NCBI GenBank assembly: GCA_016213845.1
Contig: JACQZN010000027.1
Coordinates: 1-45,182, forward strand
Direction: 5' to 3'
DNA from: Candidatus Wallbacteria bacterium
GTDB lineage: Bacteria; Muiribacteriota; UBA6191; JACPRK01
DNA length: 45,182 nucleotides
Shown here: positions 1 through 9,100 of the stretch, piece by piece
Numbering within the stretch: position 1 is the first letter of the stretch
How the letters are laid out: each line of letters begins with the position of its first letter
Translations under genes and position numbers: made by a program
Notes under the pieces: generated by a model
The model's input: only the letters and a program-made list of their open reading frames with translations
Database searches by the model: none
Told to the model about the DNA's origin: nothing

Positions 1-1008
1 CTTCGCTTCTACGGCGACGGGTTCAAGTGGCCCGACATCTTCCAGGCCAACAAGGACCGGATCGACAACCCGGACCTCATCTTTCCGGGCCAGGTCTTCA
101 AGATCCCGCAAGGCCAGCGCGAGGAGCTCCCCGTGCGCGAGATCTACACCGTCCGGCGCGGCGACACGCTCAGCTCGATCTCGCGCAAGGTGTACGGTAC
201 CCCCGATCGCTGGTCCGAGATCTACGCCGCCAACGCCGACCGCATCCAGGACCCTTCGAACCTGGAAGAAGGAACCGAGCTCCGGATCCCCAAGGACGGA
301 CCCGGCGGTCCAGGGCGGGATCGGCCTCCAGACGACGAGCCCGCCATCCGCCCCAACGTTCCGCCCAACCGGGAGCTCGAGGCGATTGCCCGCCAGGGCG
401 GTGTCACCACCCGCAGCCCCGAGTTCAGCCGCTGGGCCAGCCAGGCGCTCGATGCCGCCGAGAGCTGGAGCTTCCCCCAGGTCGTCAACCGCTACGGCGA
501 GACCATCTCGCGGGCCGATTTCCTGCGCGCCATCCTCTACATCGAATCGCACGGTATCCACCGCCGTGCCGGTGGGCAGCTCACGAAGAGCTACGCCGGG
601 GCCATCGGCTTCATGCAGCTGATGCCGCAGACCGCAGCAGGCCTGGGCGTCGATCCGGCCGATCCACGGCAGAACCTCCTGGGCGGCGCGCGCTACCTGG
701 GCGAGACGCTCCGCGGTCCCAACACGCGCAACCCCGCCGACGGCCCCGAGGAGAAGCTGATCAAGGCGGCCTGCGGCTACAACCGCGGCCCCTACGCCGA
801 CGAGCTCCAGCAGAAGTCCTGGGACCAGTACGTGCGCAGCTCCCCCGTCACGGAGAATGTTCAGTACGGTATCCTCACCAAGATGTGCCTGGGCCTGCGG
901 CTAGCCGGCGCCGAACGAGACTGGATCATGCGCCATCGGGGCGTCAGCGCCTCCGGCGTCGACGCCATGGCCGAGCAGTACTTCCGAGGCGCGCACGCGC
1001 TGTTCTGA
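1..1008 (+). CDS. LysM-domain lytic transglycosylase (5' end outside window)
   Basis: The frame is open from the first base, so the gene starts upstream. The first 40 or so codons encode most of one LysM domain (…[19 protein letters not shown]…PGQVFKIP). A second complete LysM follows at about residues 45-92 ([18 protein letters not shown] … LRIPKDG). After a proline-rich linker comes an SLT-type transglycosylase domain: [12 protein letters not shown] carries the likely catalytic Glu, followed by [12 protein letters not shown] and a CGYNRGP motif. Such proteins bind peptidoglycan through LysM and cleave its glycan strands in the periplasm. The ATG of the next gene overlaps the TGA (TGATG), which suggests co-transcription. 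A GTG at 133 could be mistaken for the start, but it would cut off the first LysM domain. Confidence 0.9.
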   Translation, partial: LRFYGDGFKWPDIFQANKDRIDNPDLIFPGQVFKIPQGQREELPVREIYTVRRGDTLSSISRKVYGTPDRWSEIYAANADRIQDPSNLEEGTELRIPKDGPGGPGRDRPPDDEPAIRPNVPPNRELEAIARQGGVTTRSPEFSRWASQALDAAESWSFPQVVNRYGETISRADFLRAILYIESHGIHRRAGGQLTKSYAGAIGFMQLMPQTAAGLGVDPADPRQNLLGGARYLGETLRGPNTRNPADGPEEKLIKAACGYNRGPYADELQQKSWDQYVRSSPVTENVQYGILTKMCLGLRLAGAERDWIMRHRGVSASGVDAMAEQYFRGAHALF

Positions 1009-2237
1009 TGCCATCGACCTCCGACGAACCTCTCATGCACCGCGTCCCCGCCGACAACTTGCGCTATCCGAGCCACCCGCAAGAGGACGGGGGTCCAGGA
1101 CCTGTCCTGAGCTTGTCGAAGGAGGGCCTTTGGCCCCTTGGTGGGAGCTCGAAGGCAAGGCCCTCGACTGGAATCCGTACCACTCTTCGCGGCCTGTTCT
1201 TTCTCTTGCTGCTTGCTCCGGCCGCGACCGTTGCCGCCGAGACTGTGGCCTTCAGCGCGGGAACTTCGCTCGGCGGGAAGCTGGAAGTGACGGTCGACGG
1301 CGCGGAGACGAGGGTTCGCGTGCGAGATTCGGCGGCTGCGGTGCGAGACGTGGCGCTTGTGCGCGGCGCGCGGCCGGTGGCGCTGCTCCAGGCCGATCTG
1401 CAAGGGGACGGCAAGCCGGAGAAGCTGGTGGTGCTGGAGGAGCCCGGGTCGGGCGGATACCGACGCCGGCTGCTGCTTTCCGATGACGGGGCCACCACGC
1501 TCTGGGAGTCTCCAGCCCAGCCCGGGGCCGAGGCGAGCGCGGCCGCCGACGGCCGCTCGTTTCTGCTGTCTCGAGTCCTCGAGGGCGAGCGTCCCGAGGG
1601 CGATCTGCCGCTCGAAACGCGGCTGGTCTGGGCGCAGGGTCGAGCCGTGGAGCGGCAGTCGACGCCGCTGGCGCCCCAGAATGGCTGGCAGTGCCTGACG
1701 GCCGGGTTGCGGGAGCTGACTGTCGGGAGCTCGAGGTCGGCGGTGGACTTTCTGACCCGCGCGGTCGATTCCGCCGAGGGCAGTTCCGAGCCGCTGGGGG
1801 CTTCGGCCCGCCACCATCTCTCGCGGGCGCTCCTGGCCGACAAGCAGGCGGCGCGCGCCAAGGCGATGCTCACGGGGCTCGCCCGGCGATTTCCGGAATC
1901 GCCCTTCGCCGCCGAGGCGAAGCGCACCCTGGAGCTCTTCGATCGCACCTTCGAGGACCGCTATCAGCCGCTGGTGTTGATCGTGCGCGCGGAGGTCGCC
2001 AGCTCGGGCAGCCGCTGGCGGGACGCCGAGGAAGCGGCGCAGGAGCTGCTGAGCCGCCACGGCAGGAGCGGTCTGGCCGATCGGGCGCACAACGTCCTCG
2101 CCCAGGTCCACCTGGCGCGCGGCAACACGCGCGCAGCCGTCAAGGAGTACCAGACCATCGTGCTCTACTTCCCTCAGAGCGAGCTCCGGGCCCAGGCCAA
2201 CGAGGCTCTCACGCGCCTGGAGCTCCAGAACCCGTGA
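1008..2237 (+). CDS. Secreted TPR-repeat protein
   Basis: The 409-aa product has a hydrophobic stretch (LRGLFFLLLLAPAATVAA) typical of a signal peptide. A beta-rich middle region follows, where DLQGDGKPEKLVVLEE resembles an FG-GAP/VCBS-like strand. The C-terminal half is helical TPR repeats, with a BamD-like ending (AHNVLAQVHLARGNTRAAVKEYQTI…FP). It probably acts as an envelope scaffold; no catalytic motif is visible. The start is uncertain. ATG 1008 overlaps the stop of the preceding gene and ATG 1035 is an alternative, but both leave about 50-60 residues before the signal peptide. Part of that leader is encoded by a dispersed 19-bp repeat (1105-1123), so the original start may have been disrupted or lie further in (TTG 1113 or TTG 1206). 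The reading frame from about 1190 onward is secure. Confidence 0.75.
   Translation: MPSTSDEPLMHRVPADNLRYPSHPQEDGGPGPVLSLSKEGLWPLGGSSKARPSTGIRTTLRGLFFLLLLAPAATVAAETVAFSAGTSLGGKLEVTVDGAETRVRVRDSAAAVRDVALVRGARPVALLQADLQGDGKPEKLVVLEEPGSGGYRRRLLLSDDGATTLWESPAQPGAEASAAADGRSFLLSRVLEGERPEGDLPLETRLVWAQGRAVERQSTPLAPQNGWQCLTAGLRELTVGSSRSAVDFLTRAVDSAEGSSEPLGASARHHLSRALLADKQAARAKAMLTGLARRFPESPFAAEAKRTLELFDRTFEDRYQPLVLIVRAEVASSGSRWRDAEEAAQELLSRHGRSGLADRAHNVLAQVHLARGNTRAAVKEYQTIVLYFPQSELRAQANEALTRLELQNP
1105..1123 (-). repeat. Dispersed 19-bp REP-like motif, copy 1
   Basis: On the minus strand this reads TCCTTCGACAAGCTCAGGA, identical to 28101-28119 on the plus strand. The ends are imperfectly self-complementary (TCCT…AGGA). 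It lies within the 5' region of the TPR gene, next to a small palindrome GGTCCAGGACC. Very similar motifs are, to my knowledge, scattered in intergenic DNA of many GC-rich bacteria. Confidence 0.75.
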
Positions 2238-2261
2238 CCGGTGCGCGGGTCGGGAGATGCC

Positions 2262-2513
2262 ATGCAAAGAATAGTCATCTACACGAAGAGCTACTGTCCG
2301 TACTGCCATAGAGCAAAGGCGCTGCTCCAGAAGAAGGGCGCCACCTTCCAGGAGATCGACGTGACCAACGACCCGGCCCGCGAGGAGGAGATGCTCAAGA
2401 AGAGCGGCCGCGACACGGTCCCGCAGATCTGGATCGGCGACATGCACGTCGGCGGCTGCGACGACCTGCACGCCCTCGATGCCGCCGGCCGGCTCGACGG
2501 TTTGCTGGCGTGA
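2262..2513 (+). CDS. grxC: Glutaredoxin (GrxC type)
   Basis: This complete 83-aa class I glutaredoxin has the CPYC dithiol active site at residues 12-15 (YTKSYCPYCHRAKALL). It also has the cis-proline TVP loop (DTVPQIWIGD) and the GG-D motif (HVGGCDDL) that bind glutathione. It would reduce disulfides or glutathionylated proteins in the cytoplasm using glutathione. ATG 2262 was chosen over GTG 2241 because GGGAG at 2252-2256 is well placed as a ribosome binding site and the product then begins as glutaredoxins normally do. It lies 24 bp after the TPR gene and may be co-transcribed with it. It faces the next gene convergently, with only 3 bp between the two stop codons. Confidence 0.95.
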   Translation: MQRIVIYTKSYCPYCHRAKALLQKKGATFQEIDVTNDPAREEEMLKKSGRDTVPQIWIGDMHVGGCDDLHALDAAGRLDGLLA

Positions 2514-2516
2514 CCT

Positions 2517-5500
2517 TCACGCCCCCAGCTTGAAGGCCCGCACCGGCTGGGCGCGCCCGCGCACGCGCTGGCCGGGGAGCTCCTGGCAATCGGGCGGAGC
2601 CGCCGCCAAGGCGGCGATGAAGGCGTCGGTGGCGACGATCTCGCCTGGCGTCGCCAGGCCGTGGAAGCGGCAAGCCAGCCCGAGCGGCTCGCCGAACGCT
2701 TCACCAGCGACCAGGAGCACCCGCCCCGCGTCCAGCCCAACGCGCCGCCGCCGGCCATCGGATTCGCGCACGAAGCGCGCGGCCTCCAGTGCGCGTGCCG
2801 CGTCGGGGAACACGGCCAGCAACGACCGGCCCACGACCTTGACCGGCCGGCCTCCGTGTGCGGCCAGCTGCCGGGCCAGCGGCGAATCGGTGTCCCGGAA
2901 ACTCGCGCGCCGGTCGGTCTCGATACTCGAGGGAAGCCCGGCGCCTGGCTCGTCCAGGTCGACGACCATCGCCGCAGCGGCCTCCCCCTGCGCGTCGAGC
3001 AGCTGCCGTTCCGCGCGCCGGGAGCTCTCGGCCATGCCGCGCCGCCGCTCCAGCCTCCCCAGTAGCCGGTCCTTTCCGACCTCCTCCAGCTCTCGCTCCA
3101 CGCGGCTGATCTCGCGGCCCAACGCCAGCTTCCTGTAGAGCTCCCGCGCCCGCTTCAGCAGCCCCGCTCCTTCCTCGGCGGCGCCCCGGCGGCAGGCCGC
3201 ATACCCCCGCAGCCGCAGGCAGTATGCGACTCCCTCCGCGAAACCCAGCGCGTCGGCCTGATCTTGAAGGGCGCCCAGCGACCTTTCGGCATCCTCGAGG
3301 CGCTCGACGCGCAAAGCTACGAGCGCCTGGTGGGCGCGGCAGAGAAGCGCCAGCTTCTGGAAGCCGCCGTGGTCGGCCAGCTCCAGCGCGCGGGCCAGGA
3401 GCGCGTTGGCCTCTTCGAGTCGGCCTGCCTCCATTCGCGCCAGCGCCAGCGGCTCCAGGCAGGCGGCCACTCCTCGATCGTCGCCGAGCGTCTCACGCAG
3501 CCGCATGGAATCCTCGAGCCGCGCTGCGGCGTCTTCCAGCCTGCCGGCCTGGAGTGCGAAACGGCCGAGCTGCGTCAGGGCGATCGCCTCGCCGCGGCGG
3601 TCGTCCAGCTGCCGTGCAAGCGCGAGGCTCTCGGCGGCCAGCTCCTCGGCGAAGTCGAGCTCGTCCAGGTTGGCGTGGAGCTGGGCGAGGCATCCCAGGG
3701 TGCGCTGGAGCTCCCGGCGGTTGTCGAGCTCGGTGAAGACTTCCATCGCCTCCTTGTAGAACTCGAAGGCGCGCGCGACGTCGCCAGCCTGGCCGGCCAC
3801 GTGGCCGAGCTGGGAGAGCGCCCGGCCGACGCCGCGCCGCTCGTCGATCTGGCTGCGCAGGTCCAGCGCCTCCTGGAACTGGGCGCGCGCGGCGTGGAGC
3901 TCGCCGCGGTCGGCCAGGATCACCGCCTTGCCTTCCAGGGCACGCGCGGTGCCGTCCTTGTCGCGGGTGCGCCGGCAGAGCTCGAGCGCCTCGTCGTAGT
4001 GGGCCTGCGCTGCGGCGTAGGCTCCCGATTCGCGCTCGAGGTCGCCCAGGCAGTTGAGGGTGATGGAGACTCCGTAGTCGTTGCGCATCGGGCGCTTGAT
4101 CGCAAGCGCCTCGGCGTACGCGACACGGGCCTCGGCCGTCCGTCCCTGCAAGCGCCGGAGATCGCCCAGCCGGTCGAGCGCCAGCGCCTCGCCGAGGCGG
4201 TTACCGATGTTACGGGCGAGCGCGATCGATTGAGCGAGCATCTCCTCGGCGGCTGCGTTCTGGCCGCGCGTCATGCGCATGTGGGCCAGGTTGGCCAGGG
4301 TGTAGCTTTCGCCGAAAGGGTTGGCGAGAGCGCGGTAGTCGGCCAGGTTGCGCTCGTAGGCTTCCTCGGCCTGCTTCACGAGGCCGCGGTCCCGCAAGAT
4401 GTTGGCGATGCCGTTGCGGGCCAGCAGGGCCGAGAGGCGGTCGCCGATGCTTTCCCAGACCTGGAGCGCCTCGGAGTGGGCCTGGAGGGCTCGATCGTGC
4501 TCACCCTGGAAGTAGTGGATCTTGGCCAGGTTGTGGAGCGTCCAGGCCGCGCCGCCGGGCGTGCCGTGGCGGGTCTCCAGGTCGGAGGCCTGTTCGAAGA
4601 GGCGGACGGCGCGGTCGTACTCGCCTCGGTCCTTGCAGAGCGTGGCGATGCGTGAGAGGAGTTGAGCCTGCAGGGCCATATCGGCGTCGGCGCGGGCGCA
4701 CTCGAGGGCCGAATAGTAGAGGCGCAGGGCCTTGTCGAAGCGGCCGGCGTCGGCTTCGAGGAGGCCCTGTTCGGCCAGGAGGCGCGCGCGGTCGCGCGGG
4801 TCCTCGCGGCCGGACATGTCGGCGAGCAGCTGGCGCGCCTCGGAGGGGCGGCCCTGGTCGCGGAGCAGCCGGGCCTTGGTCAGCGCGACGCGGAGGTCGG
4901 GCTCGTAGATGGTGGCCAGCGCCCGGTCGAGCATCGGGGCCAGCTCGCGGTGGCGGCCTCGCAAGAGCAGGCGATCCATGAAGCCGAGCAGCAGCCGATA
5001 GGCGTGCGCGTCGTCGCCGGCGCATGCCGCGTGGTGGTGGGCCTCCACGAGCAGCTCCAGGTTGCCGGGCCCGGCCGCCGGCTCGAAGGTGGCGCGCTCC
5101 TCGAACCAGCGAGCCAGCAGCGCGTGCAAGCGGGTGGCGTCCTCGGCGCCCAGGCGTGCGCGCGCCGATTCGCGGACCAGGGGGTGCAGGTCCAGCCGGC
5201 CGTCGGGCAGCCGGTCGAGCGCGAAACGGGCCGCCAGCTTGCTGGCCAGCTCCAGCACCTCGGGGCCGACGAGCCGCGCAACGGCGATCGGCTCGGCGGG
5301 TCCTCGGAAGACGGAGAGGGCGGCCAGGAGCCGTCGTTCGGCCAGCGCGAGCGAGGCGTGCAGCCGGTCGAAGAGCGCCCGGTCGAGGTCCTCTCTATAA
5401 CGACTCGTTTGCTCCAGAAGCTCCAGCGGAGTGATTCCCTCCTGTTGGAGCGCGCCGGCCGCCATTCGCAGCGAGAGCGGGTGGCAGCCAAGTGCATGGG

Positions 5501-6113
5501 CCAGTTCGTGCAGGTGGCGCTCCGCGGCGGGGGCGCGGGCGCCGAGCAGCGCACGCAGCAGGGCGCAGGCGTCGTTCTCGTCGAGCGCGCCGACGATGTG
5601 CTCTACCGCGGGCGAGCCGGGCCCGAAGCGCGCCTCGAGGCGCACACGGGTGGTGGCGATGGCGCGCGCCGGCCCCAGCTGTGCGGCCAGGAGCGAGAGC
5701 AGCGAGGCCGCATCGAGGGCGCCGAGGAGGTGGAGGTCGTCGAGCACCAGAACGGCCGGCCGGCGGCGCAGGAGCGCACAGAGGGTCATCCATCGCTCCT
5801 CGGAGCGCAGCTCGCCGCGCGCGAGGTAGGGCGTGAGCTCCTGGACTCCGATGGCCTGCAGCGCGGCGTCGACGCGCTCGAGCAGACCTCCCTCCTCGCG
5901 TGCCTGGACCCAGAGCACGGGCAGCCCTTTTGCAGCGGCCAGCAGCCGGGCCAGCTGCACGGCGAGGGCCGTCTTGCCGATCCCGGGCATCCCCTGGAGG
6001 ACTGCCAGCGGCGCCGTGTCGAGGTCCCGGAGGAGCGCCGAAAGCTCCTGCTGGCGGCCCGTGAAATCGTGGGTGGAGGGGAGGCCGCCGCCGGGCGAGT
6101 TTGGAGCGGTCAT
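2517..6113 (-). CDS. STAND-like NTPase with TPR array and degenerate cyclase domain (B)
   Basis: The 1198-aa product starts with an NB-ARC/STAND-like NTPase module: Walker A GMPGIGKT at residues 41-48 and Walker B VLVLDDLH at about 121-128. A helical region follows, then a long TPR array from about 380 to 990 with repeats such as GEYDRAVRLFEQA and ALDLRSQIDERRG. The C-terminal 150 residues resemble a class III nucleotide cyclase domain. In that domain an Asp-rich strand is kept (VVDLDEP, D1052/D1054), the second metal Asp of the GD motif is replaced by Arg (VVGRSLLAVF, R1096), and the catalytic Asn is missing (GEPLGLACRF). It is therefore probably a sensor or dimerisation domain rather than an enzyme. 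Its ATG overlaps the upstream gene's TGA by 4 bp (6110-6113), implying translational coupling. The open frame extends upstream to 9059 only because it shadows the neighbouring gene. Confidence 0.9.
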   Translation of the reverse strand: MTAPNSPGGGLPSTHDFTGRQQELSALLRDLDTAPLAVLQGMPGIGKTALAVQLARLLAAAKGLPVLWVQAREEGGLLERVDAALQAIGVQELTPYLARGELRSEERWMTLCALLRRRPAVLVLDDLHLLGALDAASLLSLLAAQLGPARAIATTRVRLEARFGPGSPAVEHIVGALDENDACALLRALLGARAPAAERHLHELAHALGCHPLSLRMAAGALQQEGITPLELLEQTSRYREDLDRALFDRLHASLALAERRLLAALSVFRGPAEPIAVARLVGPEVLELASKLAARFALDRLPDGRLDLHPLVRESARARLGAEDATRLHALLARWFEERATFEPAAGPGNLELLVEAHHHAACAGDDAHAYRLLLGFMDRLLLRGRHRELAPMLDRALATIYEPDLRVALTKARLLRDQGRPSEARQLLADMSGREDPRDRARLLAEQGLLEADAGRFDKALRLYYSALECARADADMALQAQLLSRIATLCKDRGEYDRAVRLFEQASDLETRHGTPGGAAWTLHNLAKIHYFQGEHDRALQAHSEALQVWESIGDRLSALLARNGIANILRDRGLVKQAEEAYERNLADYRALANPFGESYTLANLAHMRMTRGQNAAAEEMLAQSIALARNIGNRLGEALALDRLGDLRRLQGRTAEARVAYAEALAIKRPMRNDYGVSITLNCLGDLERESGAYAAAQAHYDEALELCRRTRDKDGTARALEGKAVILADRGELHAARAQFQEALDLRSQIDERRGVGRALSQLGHVAGQAGDVARAFEFYKEAMEVFTELDNRRELQRTLGCLAQLHANLDELDFAEELAAESLALARQLDDRRGEAIALTQLGRFALQAGRLEDAAARLEDSMRLRETLGDDRGVAACLEPLALARMEAGRLEEANALLARALELADHGGFQKLALLCRAHQALVALRVERLEDAERSLGALQDQADALGFAEGVAYCLRLRGYAACRRGAAEEGAGLLKRARELYRKLALGREISRVERELEEVGKDRLLGRLERRRGMAESSRRAERQLLDAQGEAAAAMVVDLDEPGAGLPSSIETDRRASFRDTDSPLARQLAAHGGRPVKVVGRSLLAVFPDAARALEAARFVRESDGRRRRVGLDAGRVLLVAGEAFGEPLGLACRFHGLATPGEIVATDAFIAALAAAPPDCQELPGQRVRGRAQPVRAFKLGA

Positions 6114-9100
6114 GGCGCCTCTCGGGCTGCCGGCGTCACGCGGTAGACGCGCAGCGGGGATTCGCCGGAGCGAGCACGGACGCCCTGGATTTCCTCGAGC
6201 GCGAGCGGAGCGGAGGACTCCAGGTGTGCCAGGAGCTCGGCCGTGACGGCGATCCCGTCGGGGCCGGCCAGCGAAGGGAGGCGTCCCAGGACTTCGACGG
6301 CGCGACCGGCGACGCGGCCGCCGGTGACGGCGATGCGGCCGTGGTGCAGGCCCATGCGAACTTCGGGGAGTGGCCCGGCGCCGGAACAGTTGTCGCGGTG
6401 GATCGAGATGGAGGCGGCTAGCGCCTGCGCTGCGGTGTCGAAGCGGGCGAGGTAGCGGTCGCCGGCGCAGACGAGGACGGTGCCGCCGCCGGCCAGGATG
6501 CGCGGGACGATCAGGGCGTCCTCGCGGGCGGCGTGATCCATCGCGGACTCGACGCCGCGCTCGCGGAGCAGCTCGGGGAAGGCGGCCAGCTCGGCCAGCA
6601 GGAGCGCGGCGTCCTGGCCGTGGCGGTCGGCGATCTCGCGCTCCAGCTCTGCGGCCTCGTCGACCATCGCGCGGCGCATCTCCAGGAGCGCGTCCAGGTT
6701 CTCGCGGCCGACGCTCTTGATCTCGTCGACCAGGGTCTCGATCTCGGCGTCGCGGCGCAGCCGGCGGAAGCACTTGAGGGCGCGCTCCAGGTAGCGCTGG
6801 GAGACGTCGTATCGGTGCAGCTTCTTCTGGACCAGGCCGACGACGCGGTAGGCGCGCGCCAGTCCTTCGGCGAAATCGAGCCCGGCGGCGAGGTCGGCAG
6901 CGGCCGCGGCAAGGGACTCGGCCTCGGAGAGGTTCGCGCGCTCCAGCTCGATTCCGGCGCGTTCGGCGAGCAGGAGCGATTCGGCCCGGCCAAGGGCATA
7001 CTCGCGGGCGATACCGAGCGCCCGCTCGATGAGCGGCTCGGCGCGGTCGGGATCGCGCATTGCCGAGTAAATGCGACTCGAACGCGTCAGGGACTCCACA
7101 ATGCCGCGGACGTCGCCTAGCCCCTCGCGGATGGCCAGGCTCTGGCGCTGCGTGTGGAGCGCCTCGGTGGGCTTGCCCATCTGGGCCTGGATGGTGGAGA
7201 TCTGGGAGAGGGCTCGAGCGGCGCCGGGGGGGTCGGGGAGCTCTTCGGCGATGCGGAGGGCGTCGCGGGCGGCCTGGAGCGCTTGCGGCAGCTCGCGGCG
7301 GTTGCGGTGGAGGTCGGCTATGCCTCCAAGGGTCTTTTGGGTCTCTTTGCGGTCGTGGAGGCCGCGCAAGAGGACGCGGGCGCGCTTGTAGAGGGCGAGG
7401 GCCTCGCGGTGGGCGCCTCGGTCGGCCTCGATGTGCGCGAGCGCGTTGATGAAGCGGGCGACCATGCGGAGGGCGTCGATGCGCTGGGCGAGGAGAAGGC
7501 CGCGCCGGAAGAGCCGGGCGGCGCGCGCGTAATCGCCGCGCTCCTGGTGGCAGCGGGCCAGCTCTTCCAGGCTCGTCGCGGCGGCGAGCCGGTCGCCCGT
7601 GGCGCGTGCGGAGTCGAAGACGCGCCAGAGGACTTCCATGGCCTTGGGGTATTCGCCGTTCTCGCGGAAGACGCCGGCCATCTCGAGGGCGATGCGGGGG
7701 GCGAGCAGACGGTCGCCGGCCTCGCGGGCCAGCTCGGAAGCGGCCGTGGCGTGCTCGAGGGCGGCACGCTGGTCGCCGCGCGCCCGGGCCAGCGCGGTCT
7801 TCTGGAGGAGGACGCGTGCGCGTGCGCAGCGCAGGGCTGCCGGCCGCGCCCCTGGGGCGAGCTCGGAGGCCGCCCTCTGTGCCTGCTCCAGGAGCTGGGC
7901 GGCAGAGGCGTACTCGCCCCGATCGCGGCTGACGGCGGCCAGGCCGCAGAGCACGTCGACCATGGCGACGCCGGGCGCGCCGGCCCGCACGCGCTCCATC
8001 GCCTGGCGGTAGTGCTCGGCCGCGCGGCTGTACTCGCCGCGCTCCGCCGCGAGCGCCCCCAGCAGCGTCAGCGCGCGCACCGGCAGCGCCGCGTCGGCCA
8101 GCGTCGAGGCGACCCCCAGGGCGCGGGCAAAGTCGCGCGCCGCGCCGCGCAGGTCGCCTCGCGTGCGCAGGATCTCCCCTCGGTCGAGCAACGCCTCGAC
8201 GTAGGCCCCGTCCGGTGCTCGCTCGCCGCCCAGGGTCAGCGCGCGCCCCAGGCTCTCCAGCGCGGCTTCGAGTGAGCCGCAATCGCGCTCCAGCCGGCCG
8301 ATCAGGCCGAGCGAGGCGATCAGACAGTCGCGATCCGCCGCCGACGAGGCGAGCGCCCGTGACCAGCGCGCCAGGTCGAGCGCCGCGGCCGTATCGCCCG
8401 AGGACGCCAGACAGGCGGCCAGCTCGCGCGTCAGCTGCGCCTTCTCGGAGGTGGAGGCCGTCGTCTCGATCGCCAACCGGTAGAGGCCTGCTGCCGATTC
8501 GAAACGCCCGGCGCGTGCCTCCACGGCGGCCCGCACGGCCATCGAACGCGCGCTTTCGTCGCCCCCCGCGATCGAGCGCGCGCGCTCCAGCAGCGAGACC
8601 GCCCGCGTGGCGTCCCCGCGGGCCGAGTGCAAGAGACCCAGAAGCTCCAGCGAGTCGATCGTCGCGCGCGTGTCGCCGGTCTCCTCGCCACGCTGCAGCG
8701 CGTCCCACGCCGCCCGCAACGCGCGCGGCTCCTCGCCCAGCTGCCAGTGGACTTCGGCCTGGCATGCCAGGAGGCGCGCCTGCGCCACCTTGTCGGGCCC
8801 GCCGCCCTCGGCCCCGAACCGGTCGCGCTCCTGCCTCAGAAAGTTCAGCGCCTCCCGCGGCTGACCCAGCGACGCCATCGCCCGGGCGCGCATGCAGCTC
8901 ACCTCGACGCTCGGTTCGAGCGCCGCCGTGCGCTCCGCCCGCTCGAGCAGCTCCCCATGACGCCCCAGCCGCCCCAGCTCCTGCCAGAGCCGCCCGAGCG
9001 CCGCGCGCGCCGGTGCCGCGGCCGCTGCCCGGCAGTAACGGTCGTGGGCCCGGGCCCACTCGCCGCGCGCCTCCCGCTGCCGCCCCAGCTCCAGCTCCCA

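Noticed and set aside
27..1007. Upstream part of the long frame ending at 2237
   Set aside because: It shadows the LysM/transglycosylase frame; the TPR gene is taken to start at or after 1008.
861..2471. 536-codon open frame on the minus strand
   Set aside because: It is antisense to the TPR and glutaredoxin genes, which have clear family motifs; the translation is Arg/His/Leu-rich with no domain. High-GC DNA produces such shadow frames.
6114..9059. Upstream extension of the 2517-6113 gene to a 2180-aa protein
   Set aside because: The added 982 residues are a frame-shifted shadow of the overlapping NTPase gene (Arg/Gly/Pro-rich). The real start is the ATG at 6113, where P-loop protein sequence begins.
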